From contig NZ_FOIC01000020.1 in NCBI RefSeq assembly GCF_900111485.1, positions 1-48,214 on the forward strand: a DNA stretch of 48,214 bases. Reading direction: 5' to 3'. A program made the translations under genes and the position numbers. Position 1 is the stretch's first letter; each line of letters starts with the position of its first letter. Below are positions 25,140 through 33,599 of this stretch, piece by piece. This stretch comes from Natrinema hispanicum (GTDB lineage Archaea > Halobacteriota > Halobacteria > Halobacteriales > Natrialbaceae). The notes beneath the pieces are model-generated. The model was not told where the DNA came from. It worked only from the letters and a program-made list of their open reading frames with translations, and made no database searches.

Positions 25140-26339
25140 ATGCCTGGGCCAGACGAACTGGCGGAGTACCTCCCCGAGGACCTCGAGGTGACGTCCATCG
25201 AGCCGGAGGAACTCCGCGACCGTATTGCTGCGGGCGAACAGGTAACCATCCTCGATGTCCGTGCAGAAGACGAGTACGAAGAGTGGCACATCGAAGATGA
25301 CGACATCACGACGGTGAACATCCCGTACTACGAATTCCTTGACGATGTCGACGACGAACTGCTCGAGCAAGTCCCGGAGGGAGATCCGATCGTTGCGGTC
25401 TGTGCGAAAGGTGGCTCGAGCCACTTCGTCGCTGGAACGCTCCTCGAGCACGATATCGACGCCGTAAACATGGCCGATGGGATGAACGGCTGGGCTCGCA
25501 TCTACGATGTCGTCGAGGTATCGCGCGCGCCCGGGCCGGCGACTGTGCTGCAGTTCCAGCGGCCCTCGAGTGGGTGTTTCTCCTATCTCGTTCACCACGA
25601 CGGCGAGGGGGCGCTCGTCGACCCGCTCCGGGCGTTCGCCGACTTCTACGTCGATCTCGCCGATGATCTCGATATCGAACTGACGTACGCGATTGACACG
25701 CACGTCCACGCGGACCACATCAGCGGCGTTCGCGAGGTTGCAGACCGCACTGATGCCACCGCCGTGCTGTCACAACGTGCCATCGAGCGGGGCGTCGAGT
25801 ACGATGTGGACCGCATCGTCGAGGACGGTGACGCTCTCTCGGTCGGTGACGCCACCATCGAGGTTCACGCGACGCCGGGGCATACGACGGGGATGACGTC
25901 CTTCCTCGTCGACGACGGTGTGTTACTGACCGGCGACGGCCTGTTCACGGAGAGTATCGCGCGACCGGATCTCGAAGAGGGGGCCGAGGGTGCACCCGAC
26001 GCCGCTCGCCAACTGTATGACACGCTACAGGAGATCCTGTCGCTGCCGGATGACACCGTCATTTCACCGGGGCACTTCAGCGACGCGGCCGAGCCAGCGT
26101 CGGACGGCACCTACACGGCGCGGCTGGGCGACCTCGAGGACCGCATGGCGGCGCTGTCGATGGACCGCGACGAGTTCGTCGAGTTCATCCTGTCGGATAT
26201 GCCGCCACGGCCGGCCAACTTCGAGGAGATCATCGCGACGAATCTCGGCCAGCAGGACGTCGACGACGACCGTGCGTTCGAGTTAGAGCTCGGCCCGAAC
26301 AACTGCGCTGCAACCCAAGAGGCGATGACGGGCGACTGA
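25140..26339 (+). CDS. Rhodanese-metallo-beta-lactamase fusion (persulfide dioxygenase-like)
   Basis: A 399-residue cytoplasmic fusion. Residues about 15-125 form a rhodanese domain with active-site loop CAKGGSS (Cys88). Residues about 135-345 form an MBL-fold hydrolase with THVHADH (H188, H190, D192, H193), a later TPGHTTG His, the bridging Asp in LLTGDGLF, and a further His in SPGHF. MBL proteins of this glyoxalase-II-like branch include ETHE1 persulfide dioxygenases, and a rhodanese partner would deliver the persulfide. Order here is rhodanese first, MBL second. It is convergent with the DsrE/TusA operon, one base apart, and next to a polysulfide-reductase-like complex, which supports a sulfane-sulfur role. 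Confidence 0.87.
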   Translation: MPGPDELAEYLPEDLEVTSIEPEELRDRIAAGEQVTILDVRAEDEYEEWHIEDDDITTVNIPYYEFLDDVDDELLEQVPEGDPIVAVCAKGGSSHFVAGTLLEHDIDAVNMADGMNGWARIYDVVEVSRAPGPATVLQFQRPSSGCFSYLVHHDGEGALVDPLRAFADFYVDLADDLDIELTYAIDTHVHADHISGVREVADRTDATAVLSQRAIERGVEYDVDRIVEDGDALSVGDATIEVHATPGHTTGMTSFLVDDGVLLTGDGLFTESIARPDLEEGAEGAPDAARQLYDTLQEILSLPDDTVISPGHFSDAAEPASDGTYTARLGDLEDRMAALSMDRDEFVEFILSDMPPRPANFEEIIATNLGQQDVDDDRAFELELGPNNCAATQEAMTGD

Positions 26340-26735
26340 TTACCCGAAGCTGAACACGTGGGCAGCGTCCGCCGTTTCGTCGAGGAACGCGGCTGCACCG
26401 GCGAATTCCGTCGTCACCGCGTCATCCATTCCTTCGCGGTCCCAGCCGAGCATGTCAATGGTCGTCGTGCAGGCGACGGTCGTGACGAGTTCGTCCCCGG
26501 TTTCGACGAAATCTCCGAGCATGTCGTAGGGGTCGGGCACGCCCGCCTCGACCATTCGCTCGAAGTCGCCGAGGTCCTTCTCGCCCGCCATCAGATGTGT
26601 GAGGCCGTCGAACGTGAAGTAGACGATTACCTCCGTGTCCATCGCCAGGGCAACCTGACCGAGGTTCATCGCCATCGCGAGGCTTTTCGGATCGTCACTG
26701 TACACGATGATACCGATCTTGTCAATTGCTGGCAT
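26340..26735 (-). CDS. DsrE-family sulfur-carrier protein
   Basis: A 131-residue DsrE/DsrF-like protein. It starts MPAIDKIGIIVYSDD and has VIVYFTFDGLTHLMAG, GVPDPYDMLGDF, the Cys-containing VTTVACTTTIDMLGW and a C-terminal AAFLDETADAAHVFSFG. DsrE proteins move persulfide sulfur between partners through one conserved Cys, here most likely the one in VACTT. It is the last gene of a minus-strand operon with TusA and a 21-codon frame, and its ATG is 2 bases after that frame's stop. Its job is probably to pass sulfur between TusA and the adjacent reductase or oxidase. Confidence 0.82.
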   Translation of the reverse strand: MPAIDKIGIIVYSDDPKSLAMAMNLGQVALAMDTEVIVYFTFDGLTHLMAGEKDLGDFERMVEAGVPDPYDMLGDFVETGDELVTTVACTTTIDMLGWDREGMDDAVTTEFAGAAAFLDETADAAHVFSFG

Positions 26736-26737
26736 TG

Positions 26738-26803
26738 TTACACCACTCGTTGGATCTCTGTGTCGGCCATGTGCTCGAACGCGGTCGGCGAATCGGTGCT
26801 CAT
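26738..26803 (-). CDS. Micro-ORF (21 aa) between tusA and dsrE
   Basis: A 21-codon frame, MSTDSPTAFEHMADT then EIQRVV. Its ATG overlaps the TusA stop as ATGA, a GGAGG Shine-Dalgarno lies 8 bases upstream, and its TAA is followed 2 bases later by the DsrE ATG. Such tight packing on both sides suggests it is translated, at least for coupling. The acidic N-terminus MSTD resembles the start of haloarchaeal DsrE/DsrH-like proteins, so it could instead be the relic of a deleted neighbour. There is no evidence yet that the peptide itself works. Confidence 0.5.
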   Translation of the reverse strand: MSTDSPTAFEHMADTEIQRVV

Positions 26804-27060
26804 GTCGTTGTCCTCCGGACGTAATGCCGATAGACGGTCTCACCGTCTTCGTCGCCCTCGGCTTGTTCGAGAAGTTCTACCCCGTCCGTCGAGCTCGCCC
26901 ACCCTTTGATGTCGGACATACTTCCGGGGTCGGTCGCGATGACCGCAAGAACGTCTCCCGACTCGAGGCTGTCGACTGCCTGCTTCGCCTTCACAACCGG
27001 CATTGGGCAATTCAACCCTTTGACGTCGACCGTTTCGGTGATGTCGTAGTCTGTACTCAT
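26800..27060 (-). CDS. tusA: TusA-family sulfurtransferase
   Basis: An 86-residue TusA-like protein. The CPxP motif NCPMP places the sulfur-carrying Cys at residue 18, in the usual position near the N-terminus; the rest follows the IF3-like fold (KAKQAVDSLESGDVLAVIATDPGS, then the C-terminal strand). TusA carries persulfide sulfur for tRNA thiolation, molybdopterin or sulfur respiration; here the reductase and DsrE beside it favour sulfur energy metabolism. It is the first gene of the minus-strand operon, with a BRE/TATA about 45 bases upstream. The last codons contain the ribosome-binding site of the next frame. Confidence 0.93.
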   Translation of the reverse strand: MSTDYDITETVDVKGLNCPMPVVKAKQAVDSLESGDVLAVIATDPGSMSDIKGWASSTDGVELLEQAEGDEDGETVYRHYVRRTTT

Positions 27061-27104
27061 GTGTCTTGCCGGCCTCGTACAGCGTTATCTATCGCGCACA
27101 GGTC

Positions 27105-27116
27105 GATAAAGTTTCG
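27105..27116 (-). promoter_or_regulatory. BRE/TATA of the tusA operon
   Basis: On the minus strand CGAAAC followed at once by TTTATC is a standard haloarchaeal BRE-TATA pair, about 45 bases before the tusA ATG, giving a leader of roughly 15-20 bases. Confidence 0.6.
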
Positions 27117-27286
27117 TCCCTCTGAAAATTGAGTGATATTTTCAACCGCAGACACTGGTATTCGCGGCGGTATCGTCTCTCTTTGACAGCGGTGTTCGGA
27201 TGACGGGCGAGACGCAATGGCGCTGATTCAGGTCATCTCGCCGGTTGAAATGCTCTTCTTTCGGTATATTGTGCAATCCGCGCAAG

Positions 27287-27293
27287 TTTTAAG
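27287..27293 (+). promoter_or_regulatory. TATA-like box of the ferredoxin-NrfD gene
   Basis: TTTTAAG lies 47 bases before GTG 27337, placing the transcript start near 27317 and making the upstream in-frame ATG at 27217 unlikely to be translated. Confidence 0.5.
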
Positions 27294-27336
27294 TGTTATC
27301 TTGACGCACGTTGATTGTTGCCACGAACCAACAGAG

Positions 27337-29160
27337 GTGGTCTCCATCACGAACTATGGCTTCGTTATCGACAACAGGCGGTGTATCGGCTGTCATGCCT
27401 GCACGGTGGCCTGTAAGGGTGAACATGACGATCCGATCGGCGTGAACAAGACGTGGGTCAAGTATATCGAAAAAGGTGAGTTTCCCAATACGAATCGAAA
27501 CTTCTCGGTGATGCGGTGTAATCACTGTGCGGACTCTCCGTGTACCGATGTTTGTCCCGTTACGGCGCTGTGGGAACGCGAGGACGGCATCGTCGACTTC
27601 GATCCGGAGCGCTGTATCGGCTGCAAGGCCTGCATGCAGGGGTGTCCGTACGACGCGCTCTATATCGATCCAAACTCGGAGACGGCAGCGAAGTGTAACT
27701 ACTGCAGCCACCGGGTCGACACGGGGCGCGAGCCCGCCTGCGTGACCGTCTGTCCCGAGGACGCGATTCTCGCCGGCGATCTCGAGAATCCGGACACTGA
27801 AATCGCTCGCACGATCTCCCGCGAAGAAGTTCAGGCCCGCAAACCAGAGAAGGGGACGGAGCCGAAGCTGTTCTACGTCGACGGCGACGAAGGCAGTACC
27901 ACCCCGGGGACGACCGCCCGCGAGGAACACTACATGTGGAGTGACGCGCCCCATCAGGTCGAGACCGAGGGCGGCTCGGTTCCCGATTTCGACCTCGAGA
28001 AGGCAGCCGAGTCGCTCGCGGCGTCCGATGTCTCGCTTGGCAGTGCCGACAGCTCGGAGGATTCGGAGGCCCGCGCGGACGGTGGGCGGGGCGAGTGTGG
28101 CTGTGACTCCTGTGCGTGTGGCGACGGAGAGACCACCGAGCGGTCCGAAGCCACCAGGACCGCAGACCGGCAGTCAGACGGTGGCTACCAATCCGACGGT
28201 GGCTACGCCACTGAACCGTCCGGACGGACGCGCGACGACGAGGGCAACGCGAGTCGCACCGAGCGCGCGTATGAACTCCTCCACGAGGAGGCAACGCGGG
28301 TTTACGACATCGGTGAGAGCCACTATGGCTCCTGGGGGTGGGAGGTGTACTCCTACACCTGGACGAAGGGAATCGCCGCCGGGATGCTCATGCTCCCGGC
28401 GCTGTTCATGCTGTTCGGACTGGTCGACCCTAACGTGGCCGCCTTCGGCGCGAGCGCGTTCGTCAGCGGCCTGTTTCTGGCGGCGACCGGTGTTCTCCTC
28501 ATCCTGGACCTCGAGCAGCCGACGCGGTTCCACTGGGTGCTGTTGCGGCCGAACTGGAACTCCTGGCTCGTGAAGGGTGCCTACATCATCTCCGCAACTG
28601 GCGCGTACCTCGGGCTCGTCGTATTGGGGGCGCTTCTCGGAATCGAGGCCATTGTCACCCCGCTCTCGCTTGGTGTGGCTGCTGTCCTCGGTGCGGCGAC
28701 GGCGGTCTACACGGCGTTCCTGTTCAGCCAATCGAAGGGCCGCGACCTCTGGCAGAGCCCCGCAATGCCGCTGCACATGTTCACGCAGTCGGTCATCGCA
28801 GGCAGCGCGACGCTGGCCGTCCTTGGCGTTGCAGGTGTGCCGTGGTTTGAGGCAATGGTCGGACCAGCGGCGCTGGCACTCGGTGCCGGCCTCGTCGGCC
28901 ATGCCGTGCTGGTTGCCTCTGAGATCTTCACACCCCATCAGACCGAGGACGCCGAAGAGGCCGCCGCGCGCATCACTCGCGGCCGGTTCCGGACGGCGTT
29001 CTGGATCGGCGGCGTCGTTGTCGGCATCCTGTTGCCGCTTGCGGCGCTGGCCGTCGGGTTACCGATCCTCGCGGCGGTGGCTGGCGCGCTCGCGCTTGTC
29101 GGGCTGTTCGCCTTCGAGTATTGCTGGATAACCGCTCCGCAGACGATCTCACTCGCCTGA
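27337..29160 (+). CDS. Fused 4x[4Fe-4S] ferredoxin (NrfC/PsrB-like) and NrfD/PsrC-like membrane subunit
   Basis: A 607-residue fusion of an electron-transfer and a quinone-binding subunit. Residues about 16-140 hold four [4Fe-4S] motifs: CIGCHACTVAC, CNHCADSPCTDVC, CIGCKACMQGC and CNYCSHR followed by CVTVC. A hydrophilic linker (about 140-320) contains a Cys-rich GECGCDSCACG and repeated DGGY. Residues about 335-600 carry about eight membrane helices of the NrfD type (GIAAGMLMLPALFMLFG onward). Electrons would pass from quinol to the Mo enzyme encoded next, or the reverse. I choose GTG 27337 because the upstream ATG precedes the promoter and encodes an unrelated extension. The next gene starts 2 bases after the stop. 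Confidence 0.88.
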   Translation: MVSITNYGFVIDNRRCIGCHACTVACKGEHDDPIGVNKTWVKYIEKGEFPNTNRNFSVMRCNHCADSPCTDVCPVTALWEREDGIVDFDPERCIGCKACMQGCPYDALYIDPNSETAAKCNYCSHRVDTGREPACVTVCPEDAILAGDLENPDTEIARTISREEVQARKPEKGTEPKLFYVDGDEGSTTPGTTAREEHYMWSDAPHQVETEGGSVPDFDLEKAAESLAASDVSLGSADSSEDSEARADGGRGECGCDSCACGDGETTERSEATRTADRQSDGGYQSDGGYATEPSGRTRDDEGNASRTERAYELLHEEATRVYDIGESHYGSWGWEVYSYTWTKGIAAGMLMLPALFMLFGLVDPNVAAFGASAFVSGLFLAATGVLLILDLEQPTRFHWVLLRPNWNSWLVKGAYIISATGAYLGLVVLGALLGIEAIVTPLSLGVAAVLGAATAVYTAFLFSQSKGRDLWQSPAMPLHMFTQSVIAGSATLAVLGVAGVPWFEAMVGPAALALGAGLVGHAVLVASEIFTPHQTEDAEEAAARITRGRFRTAFWIGGVVVGILLPLAALAVGLPILAAVAGALALVGLFAFEYCWITAPQTISLA

Positions 29161-29162
29161 TC

Positions 29163-32100
29163 ATGGGACACGAATTCGATCCGAGCCGCATCGAGAAACT
29201 CGCCGAACGACTCGGCGTCATTTCGAATCGCACCGAGAACACGAAAAAACAGCGTCAACGTCGCGGCGTCGACGGCATCGACCGTATCGCTCCGGAGGGT
29301 GAACTCGGCTCGTACCCCGACCCCGACCAGTGGCACGACTGGGTCGAGTACGAGTCCGAGGGACTCCCGAAGGAGTATTCGGTCGTCCCGACAGCCTGTT
29401 TCAACTGCGAAGCCGGCTGTGGGCTGCTCACCTACATCGACAAGGAGACCGGCGACATCCGCAAAATCGAGGGCAATCCCGAACACCCCGGGAGCCGGGG
29501 GCGAAACTGCGCGAAGGGGCCGGCAACGATCAACCAGATCAAAGACCCTCAGCGCATCCGTTATCCGCTCAAGCGTGACGGCCCACGCGGGAGTGGCGAG
29601 TGGACTCGCGTGTCTTGGGACGACGCTCTCGAGGACATCGCTAGCGAAATGCGCGAGACCATCACCGACGGTCGCGAAAACGAAATCACCTATCACGTCG
29701 GCCGGCCCGGCCACGAAGGATACATGGACCGGGTCATCAACGCCTGGGGGCTGGACGGACATAACTCCCACACGAACATCTGCTCGGCGGGTGCCCGGGC
29801 GGGCTATGCCTTCTGGCAGAAGTACGACCGGCCGAGCGCGGACTTCGCCAACGCCGAGTTCATCCTGCTGTTGTCCGCTCACCTCGAGTCCGGCCACTAC
29901 TTCAATCCCCATGCCCAGCGCATCATCGAGGGGGTGATGGAGGGCGGCCAGCTCGCAGTCTTGGATCCGCGGCTGTCGAACACCGCCGCTATGTCGGACT
30001 ACTGGCTGCCCACCCAGCCTGGCAGCGAGGCCGCGGTCTTGCTGGCGATGGCGAACGTCATCCTTCGAGAGGGACTCTACGACGAGGAATTCCTCTCCAA
30101 CTGGGTGAACTGGCAGCAGTTCCTCGATGAGAAACATCCCGACCGCGAGCGGACGTTCGAGACGTACCTCGACGTGCTTCGGGACACGTACGCGGGCTTT
30201 ACACCCGAGTACGCCGAGGCCGAGAGCGGCGTCGACGCCGCGACCATCGAGAAAGTAGGCCGGAAAATCGGCACTGCCGGGTCGCGCTTTGCCAGCCATA
30301 TCTGGCGCTCTGCGGCGTCTGGCAACGAGGGCGGCTGGCAGGTCAGTCGGGCGCTGCACTTCCTCTCCGTGCTCACCGGCAGCGTTGGTACGAAAGGCGG
30401 CACCTCGCCCAACGCTTGGCACAAGTTCGAGCCGGAGCTCCCGAAGGAGCCACCGCGCCAGCAGCTCTGGGACGAACTTCAGTTACCGCCGGAGTGGCCG
30501 TTCGCCCACTACGAGATGAGCCAGCTCCTGCCGTACTTCCTCAAGGAGGGTCGCGGCAAGCTGTCGGTGTACTTCACCCGCGTGTTCAACCCCGTCTACA
30601 CCTATCCCGACGGCTTCTCCTGGATCGAGGCGCTGAGCGACGAGGACAAAGTCGGGATGCACGTCGCGCTGACGCCCACCTGGAACGAGACGGCGTACTT
30701 CGCGGACTACGTCCTGCCGATGGGCCACAGTCCCGAACGCCACGACATCCAGAGTCAGGAGACCCACGCCGCGACGTGGGTCACGTACCGCCAGCCCGTC
30801 CAGCGGGAGTTCGCCGAACGCGAGGGCGAAGACATCGAGCGAACCTACGAGGCCAACCCTGGCGAGGTCTGGGAGGAAGACGAGTTCTGGATGGACCTCT
30901 CCTGGCGCGTCGACGAGGACGGCGAGCTAGGTATCCGGGAGCACTTCGAGAGCCCCTATCGAGATGGCGAGACGGCCGCAGCAAACGGCGGTGCGGCCAC
31001 ACAGCGAGACGACAGCGTGGCCGATCGGGGAGCACCGAGCAGTGACGGGGCCGCCGACGAACCGCCCCAGATGACTGTCGACGAGTACTACCGCTACGTC
31101 TTCGAGCACGAGGAGAACCTCGTCGAGGCGGCTGAGGAAGCCGGCATGGAACCCCTCGAGTACATGAAACACCACGGGGCGTTCGAGGCCAGCGAGAACG
31201 ACTACGAACTCCACGAGGAGCCGCTCGATCCGGCGCTGCTCGAGGAAGACGGCGTGTTTGTCGACGAGTACGGGACCATCCACCGATTGCTCGACGAGGA
31301 CGACGACGTCTCGATCCCCGAAGGGACGGCGCAGTCAGCCGAAATCGACGAGGGAGCCGACCATCCTGAAGGGTACGATACAGTTCCGCACGGCTCTCTC
31401 GCGGACCTCGAGACCCAAGTGCTCGGCGTGCTCGTCGACGGCGAACCGAAACGTGGGTTCCCCTCGCCGACTGGCAAGCAGCAGTTCTACTCGAAGACGC
31501 TCGCCGAATGGGGGTGGGATGACGAGGAATACACGATTCCTCACTACCTGAAGAGCCACGTCCACCCCGAAAATATCGACTACGAGAACGGCGAGATGGT
31601 ACTCGTGCCCACGTTCCGTCTGCCAACGGCGATCCACTCCCGCTCGTCGAACTCCAAGTGGCTCGAGGAAATCTCGCACAACAACCCGGTCTGGCTGCAC
31701 CGTACGGATGCCGAGCGACTGGGCGTCGAGACGGGCGACCTCGTGCGCGTGGAGACCGAGATCGGCTACTATGTCAACGAGGTCTGGGTTACTGAGTCGA
31801 TCAAGCCCGGTATCGCAGCGATGAGCCACCATATGGGTCAGTGGAAAGTCGATCGTGACGGCGACGGTGAGGCTGACGGAGACTTCGACGAGGGTGGCGA
31901 TCCCTACGGGAAGGTCACGGTCGATCTGAAAGACGAGGATAGCCAGTGGGGAATGCGCCAGCAGTCCGGCATCGAGCCGTTCGAGAGTGACGATCCCGAC
32001 TCCGCGAGGGTCTGGTGGACCGACGGCGGCGTTCCACAGAACCTCACGCACGCGCCCCATCCCGACCCGATTTCGGGAATGCACTGCTGGCACCAGAAAG

Positions 32101-32363
32101 TCCGGGTTCGGTCAGCGAAAGCGGACGACTACTATGGCGACGTCTACGTCGATACCGACCGCGCCATGGAGATCTACCGTGAGTGGGTCGAGAAGACCCA
32201 GCCGGCAGCTGGGCCAGACGGAAAGCGCCGGCCGAAGTGGCTCAAACGACCGATCGCGCCGCCGTCAGACCCCGACGAGGACGATGCCTGGTACCTGGAT
32301 GGCCCGATCGGTCGCGAGCAGCGATGGGACCCAGACGAGTTCGGCCCGCAGGGTGAGGACTGA
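29163..32363 (+). CDS. Molybdopterin oxidoreductase, catalytic subunit of a polysulfide/thiosulfate-reductase-like complex
   Basis: A 1066-residue CISM (DMSO-reductase family) enzyme, longer than most PsrA/PhsA proteins. The N-terminal [4Fe-4S] set is C79, C82, C86 and C116 (ACFNCEAGCGLLTY then NCAKG). C207 in NICSAGARAGY is the likely Mo/W ligand by position. A low-complexity Asp/Ala insert lies at about residues 610-640 (GAATQRDDSVADRG), and the C-terminal domain has VPTFRLPTAIHSRSSNSKW for cofactor binding. No RR-type Tat signal is seen at the start, unlike periplasmic relatives, so the active site may face the cytoplasm. Polysulfide, thiosulfate or tetrathionate are the best substrate guesses from context. 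The 2-base gap to the ferredoxin-NrfD gene indicates one operon. Confidence 0.87.
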   Translation: MGHEFDPSRIEKLAERLGVISNRTENTKKQRQRRGVDGIDRIAPEGELGSYPDPDQWHDWVEYESEGLPKEYSVVPTACFNCEAGCGLLTYIDKETGDIRKIEGNPEHPGSRGRNCAKGPATINQIKDPQRIRYPLKRDGPRGSGEWTRVSWDDALEDIASEMRETITDGRENEITYHVGRPGHEGYMDRVINAWGLDGHNSHTNICSAGARAGYAFWQKYDRPSADFANAEFILLLSAHLESGHYFNPHAQRIIEGVMEGGQLAVLDPRLSNTAAMSDYWLPTQPGSEAAVLLAMANVILREGLYDEEFLSNWVNWQQFLDEKHPDRERTFETYLDVLRDTYAGFTPEYAEAESGVDAATIEKVGRKIGTAGSRFASHIWRSAASGNEGGWQVSRALHFLSVLTGSVGTKGGTSPNAWHKFEPELPKEPPRQQLWDELQLPPEWPFAHYEMSQLLPYFLKEGRGKLSVYFTRVFNPVYTYPDGFSWIEALSDEDKVGMHVALTPTWNETAYFADYVLPMGHSPERHDIQSQETHAATWVTYRQPVQREFAEREGEDIERTYEANPGEVWEEDEFWMDLSWRVDEDGELGIREHFESPYRDGETAAANGGAATQRDDSVADRGAPSSDGAADEPPQMTVDEYYRYVFEHEENLVEAAEEAGMEPLEYMKHHGAFEASENDYELHEEPLDPALLEEDGVFVDEYGTIHRLLDEDDDVSIPEGTAQSAEIDEGADHPEGYDTVPHGSLADLETQVLGVLVDGEPKRGFPSPTGKQQFYSKTLAEWGWDDEEYTIPHYLKSHVHPENIDYENGEMVLVPTFRLPTAIHSRSSNSKWLEEISHNNPVWLHRTDAERLGVETGDLVRVETEIGYYVNEVWVTESIKPGIAAMSHHMGQWKVDRDGDGEADGDFDEGGDPYGKVTVDLKDEDSQWGMRQQSGIEPFESDDPDSARVWWTDGGVPQNLTHAPHPDPISGMHCWHQKVRVRSAKADDYYGDVYVDTDRAMEIYREWVEKTQPAAGPDGKRRPKWLKRPIAPPSDPDEDDAWYLDGPIGREQRWDPDEFGPQGED

Positions 32364-32369
32364 CCTGCG

Positions 32370-33599
32370 ATGGCTGATTCCGACGAGACTCCTCACGCTG
32401 AGCAGAACGAGGGGGTGCCGACAGCGCCAGCCGACGCCGGACGGAGGGACGATACCGCCGCGGCCGTCCAGGAGGCAATCGCCTCGGCGGACGTGGGAAC
32501 GGCGGACCTCTATGCCAATCTCATGGCGATCGATGGCGTCGGTGACATTGTTGTGCGCGACGGCGTGGCGTCGATCGGGATTTCTCTTCCGGTGCCGAGT
32601 GAGACGCTCCGCGAGCAACTTGCCGCGGACGTGGTGGCTGCCGCTGAGTCCGTCGCTGGCGTCGAGTCGGTCGACGTCGACTTCCGAGCCAGCGCTGCCG
32701 ATCGAGGGGAGCGAATCGACATGCTTCCCGGCGTCAAAAACGTCGTCGCCGTCGCATCGGGCAAGGGTGGCGTCGGCAAGAGCACTATCGCGGCGAACCT
32801 TGCGGTCGCGCTGGCGGATACGGGCGCGGCCGTCGGCCTGCTCGATGCCGACGTGTACGGGCCGAACGCGCCGACGCTGCTCGGCCTCGATGAGCGACAA
32901 CCCAACGCCACGAGCGACGACGAGATGGTCCCGCGTGAGTCCTACGGCGTTCGGGCGATGAGCATGGAGTTCATCACCGGCGAGGACGACCCAATCATCT
33001 GGCGCGGCCCACTGGTCGACGAGTTCATCAAACAACTGTTCGGCGACGTTCAGTGGGGTGAACTGGACTATCTGATCGTGGACTTGCCACCTGGAACGGG
33101 GGACGCACACCTCTCACTGGTGCAGCACTTCCCCGTCGCTGGCGCTGTTATTGTGACCACGCCACAGGAAGTCGCGGTCGACGACGCTGCTCGTGGCCTC
33201 GTCGGTTTCGCACGTCACGACACGCCGGTGTTGGGGATCGTCGAGAACATGGCCGGGTTCGAGTGTCCGGATTGCGAGTCCCTTCACGATATCTTCGGAA
33301 CCGGCGGTGCCGACGATCTGGCCGAGCAGTTCGACGTTCCCGTTCTCGGTCGTATCCCACTCGAGCCGGCCCTCGGGACGATGGACGGTGACGGCGAACC
33401 GGTGCGTCCACCCGGCATCGACGTTCCCCTCGTCGGCCGCCTCGAGTTACCGCGGACCCACGAGGAGCGAACGCGGGGCGATAGAGCGCCCCCACTTGCC
33501 TGTCGGACCGACGGCGGTGCCGCTCGCGAGCAGCTGCGGATCACCGCGAGCCGCATTGCAGCGCGGCTGAACGAGGCTGCCGTGACGTTTCGGAAGTGA
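32370..33599 (+). CDS. Mrp/ApbC-type Fe-S cluster carrier ATPase
   Basis: A 409-residue P-loop ATPase that loads Fe-S clusters onto client enzymes. The order is an acidic N-terminal extension, a MIP18-like domain (about 30-105), the deviant Walker A GKGGVGKST (131-139), switch region DADVYGPNAP, Walker B DLPPGTGDAHL, and a CPDC pair (about 288) as the bridging cluster ligand. It follows the Mo enzyme by 6 bases, so it is probably dedicated to assembling this very Fe-S-rich complex. The C-terminal 60 residues are Arg-rich and less conserved. Confidence 0.88.
   Translation: MADSDETPHAEQNEGVPTAPADAGRRDDTAAAVQEAIASADVGTADLYANLMAIDGVGDIVVRDGVASIGISLPVPSETLREQLAADVVAAAESVAGVESVDVDFRASAADRGERIDMLPGVKNVVAVASGKGGVGKSTIAANLAVALADTGAAVGLLDADVYGPNAPTLLGLDERQPNATSDDEMVPRESYGVRAMSMEFITGEDDPIIWRGPLVDEFIKQLFGDVQWGELDYLIVDLPPGTGDAHLSLVQHFPVAGAVIVTTPQEVAVDDAARGLVGFARHDTPVLGIVENMAGFECPDCESLHDIFGTGGADDLAEQFDVPVLGRIPLEPALGTMDGDGEPVRPPGIDVPLVGRLELPRTHEERTRGDRAPPLACRTDGGAAREQLRITASRIAARLNEAAVTFRK

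Noticed and set aside
27217-27336. In-frame ATG 40 codons upstream of the ferredoxin-NrfD gene
   Set aside because: The extension lies before the TATA-like element and the probable transcript start, and does not resemble the ferredoxin family N-terminus.
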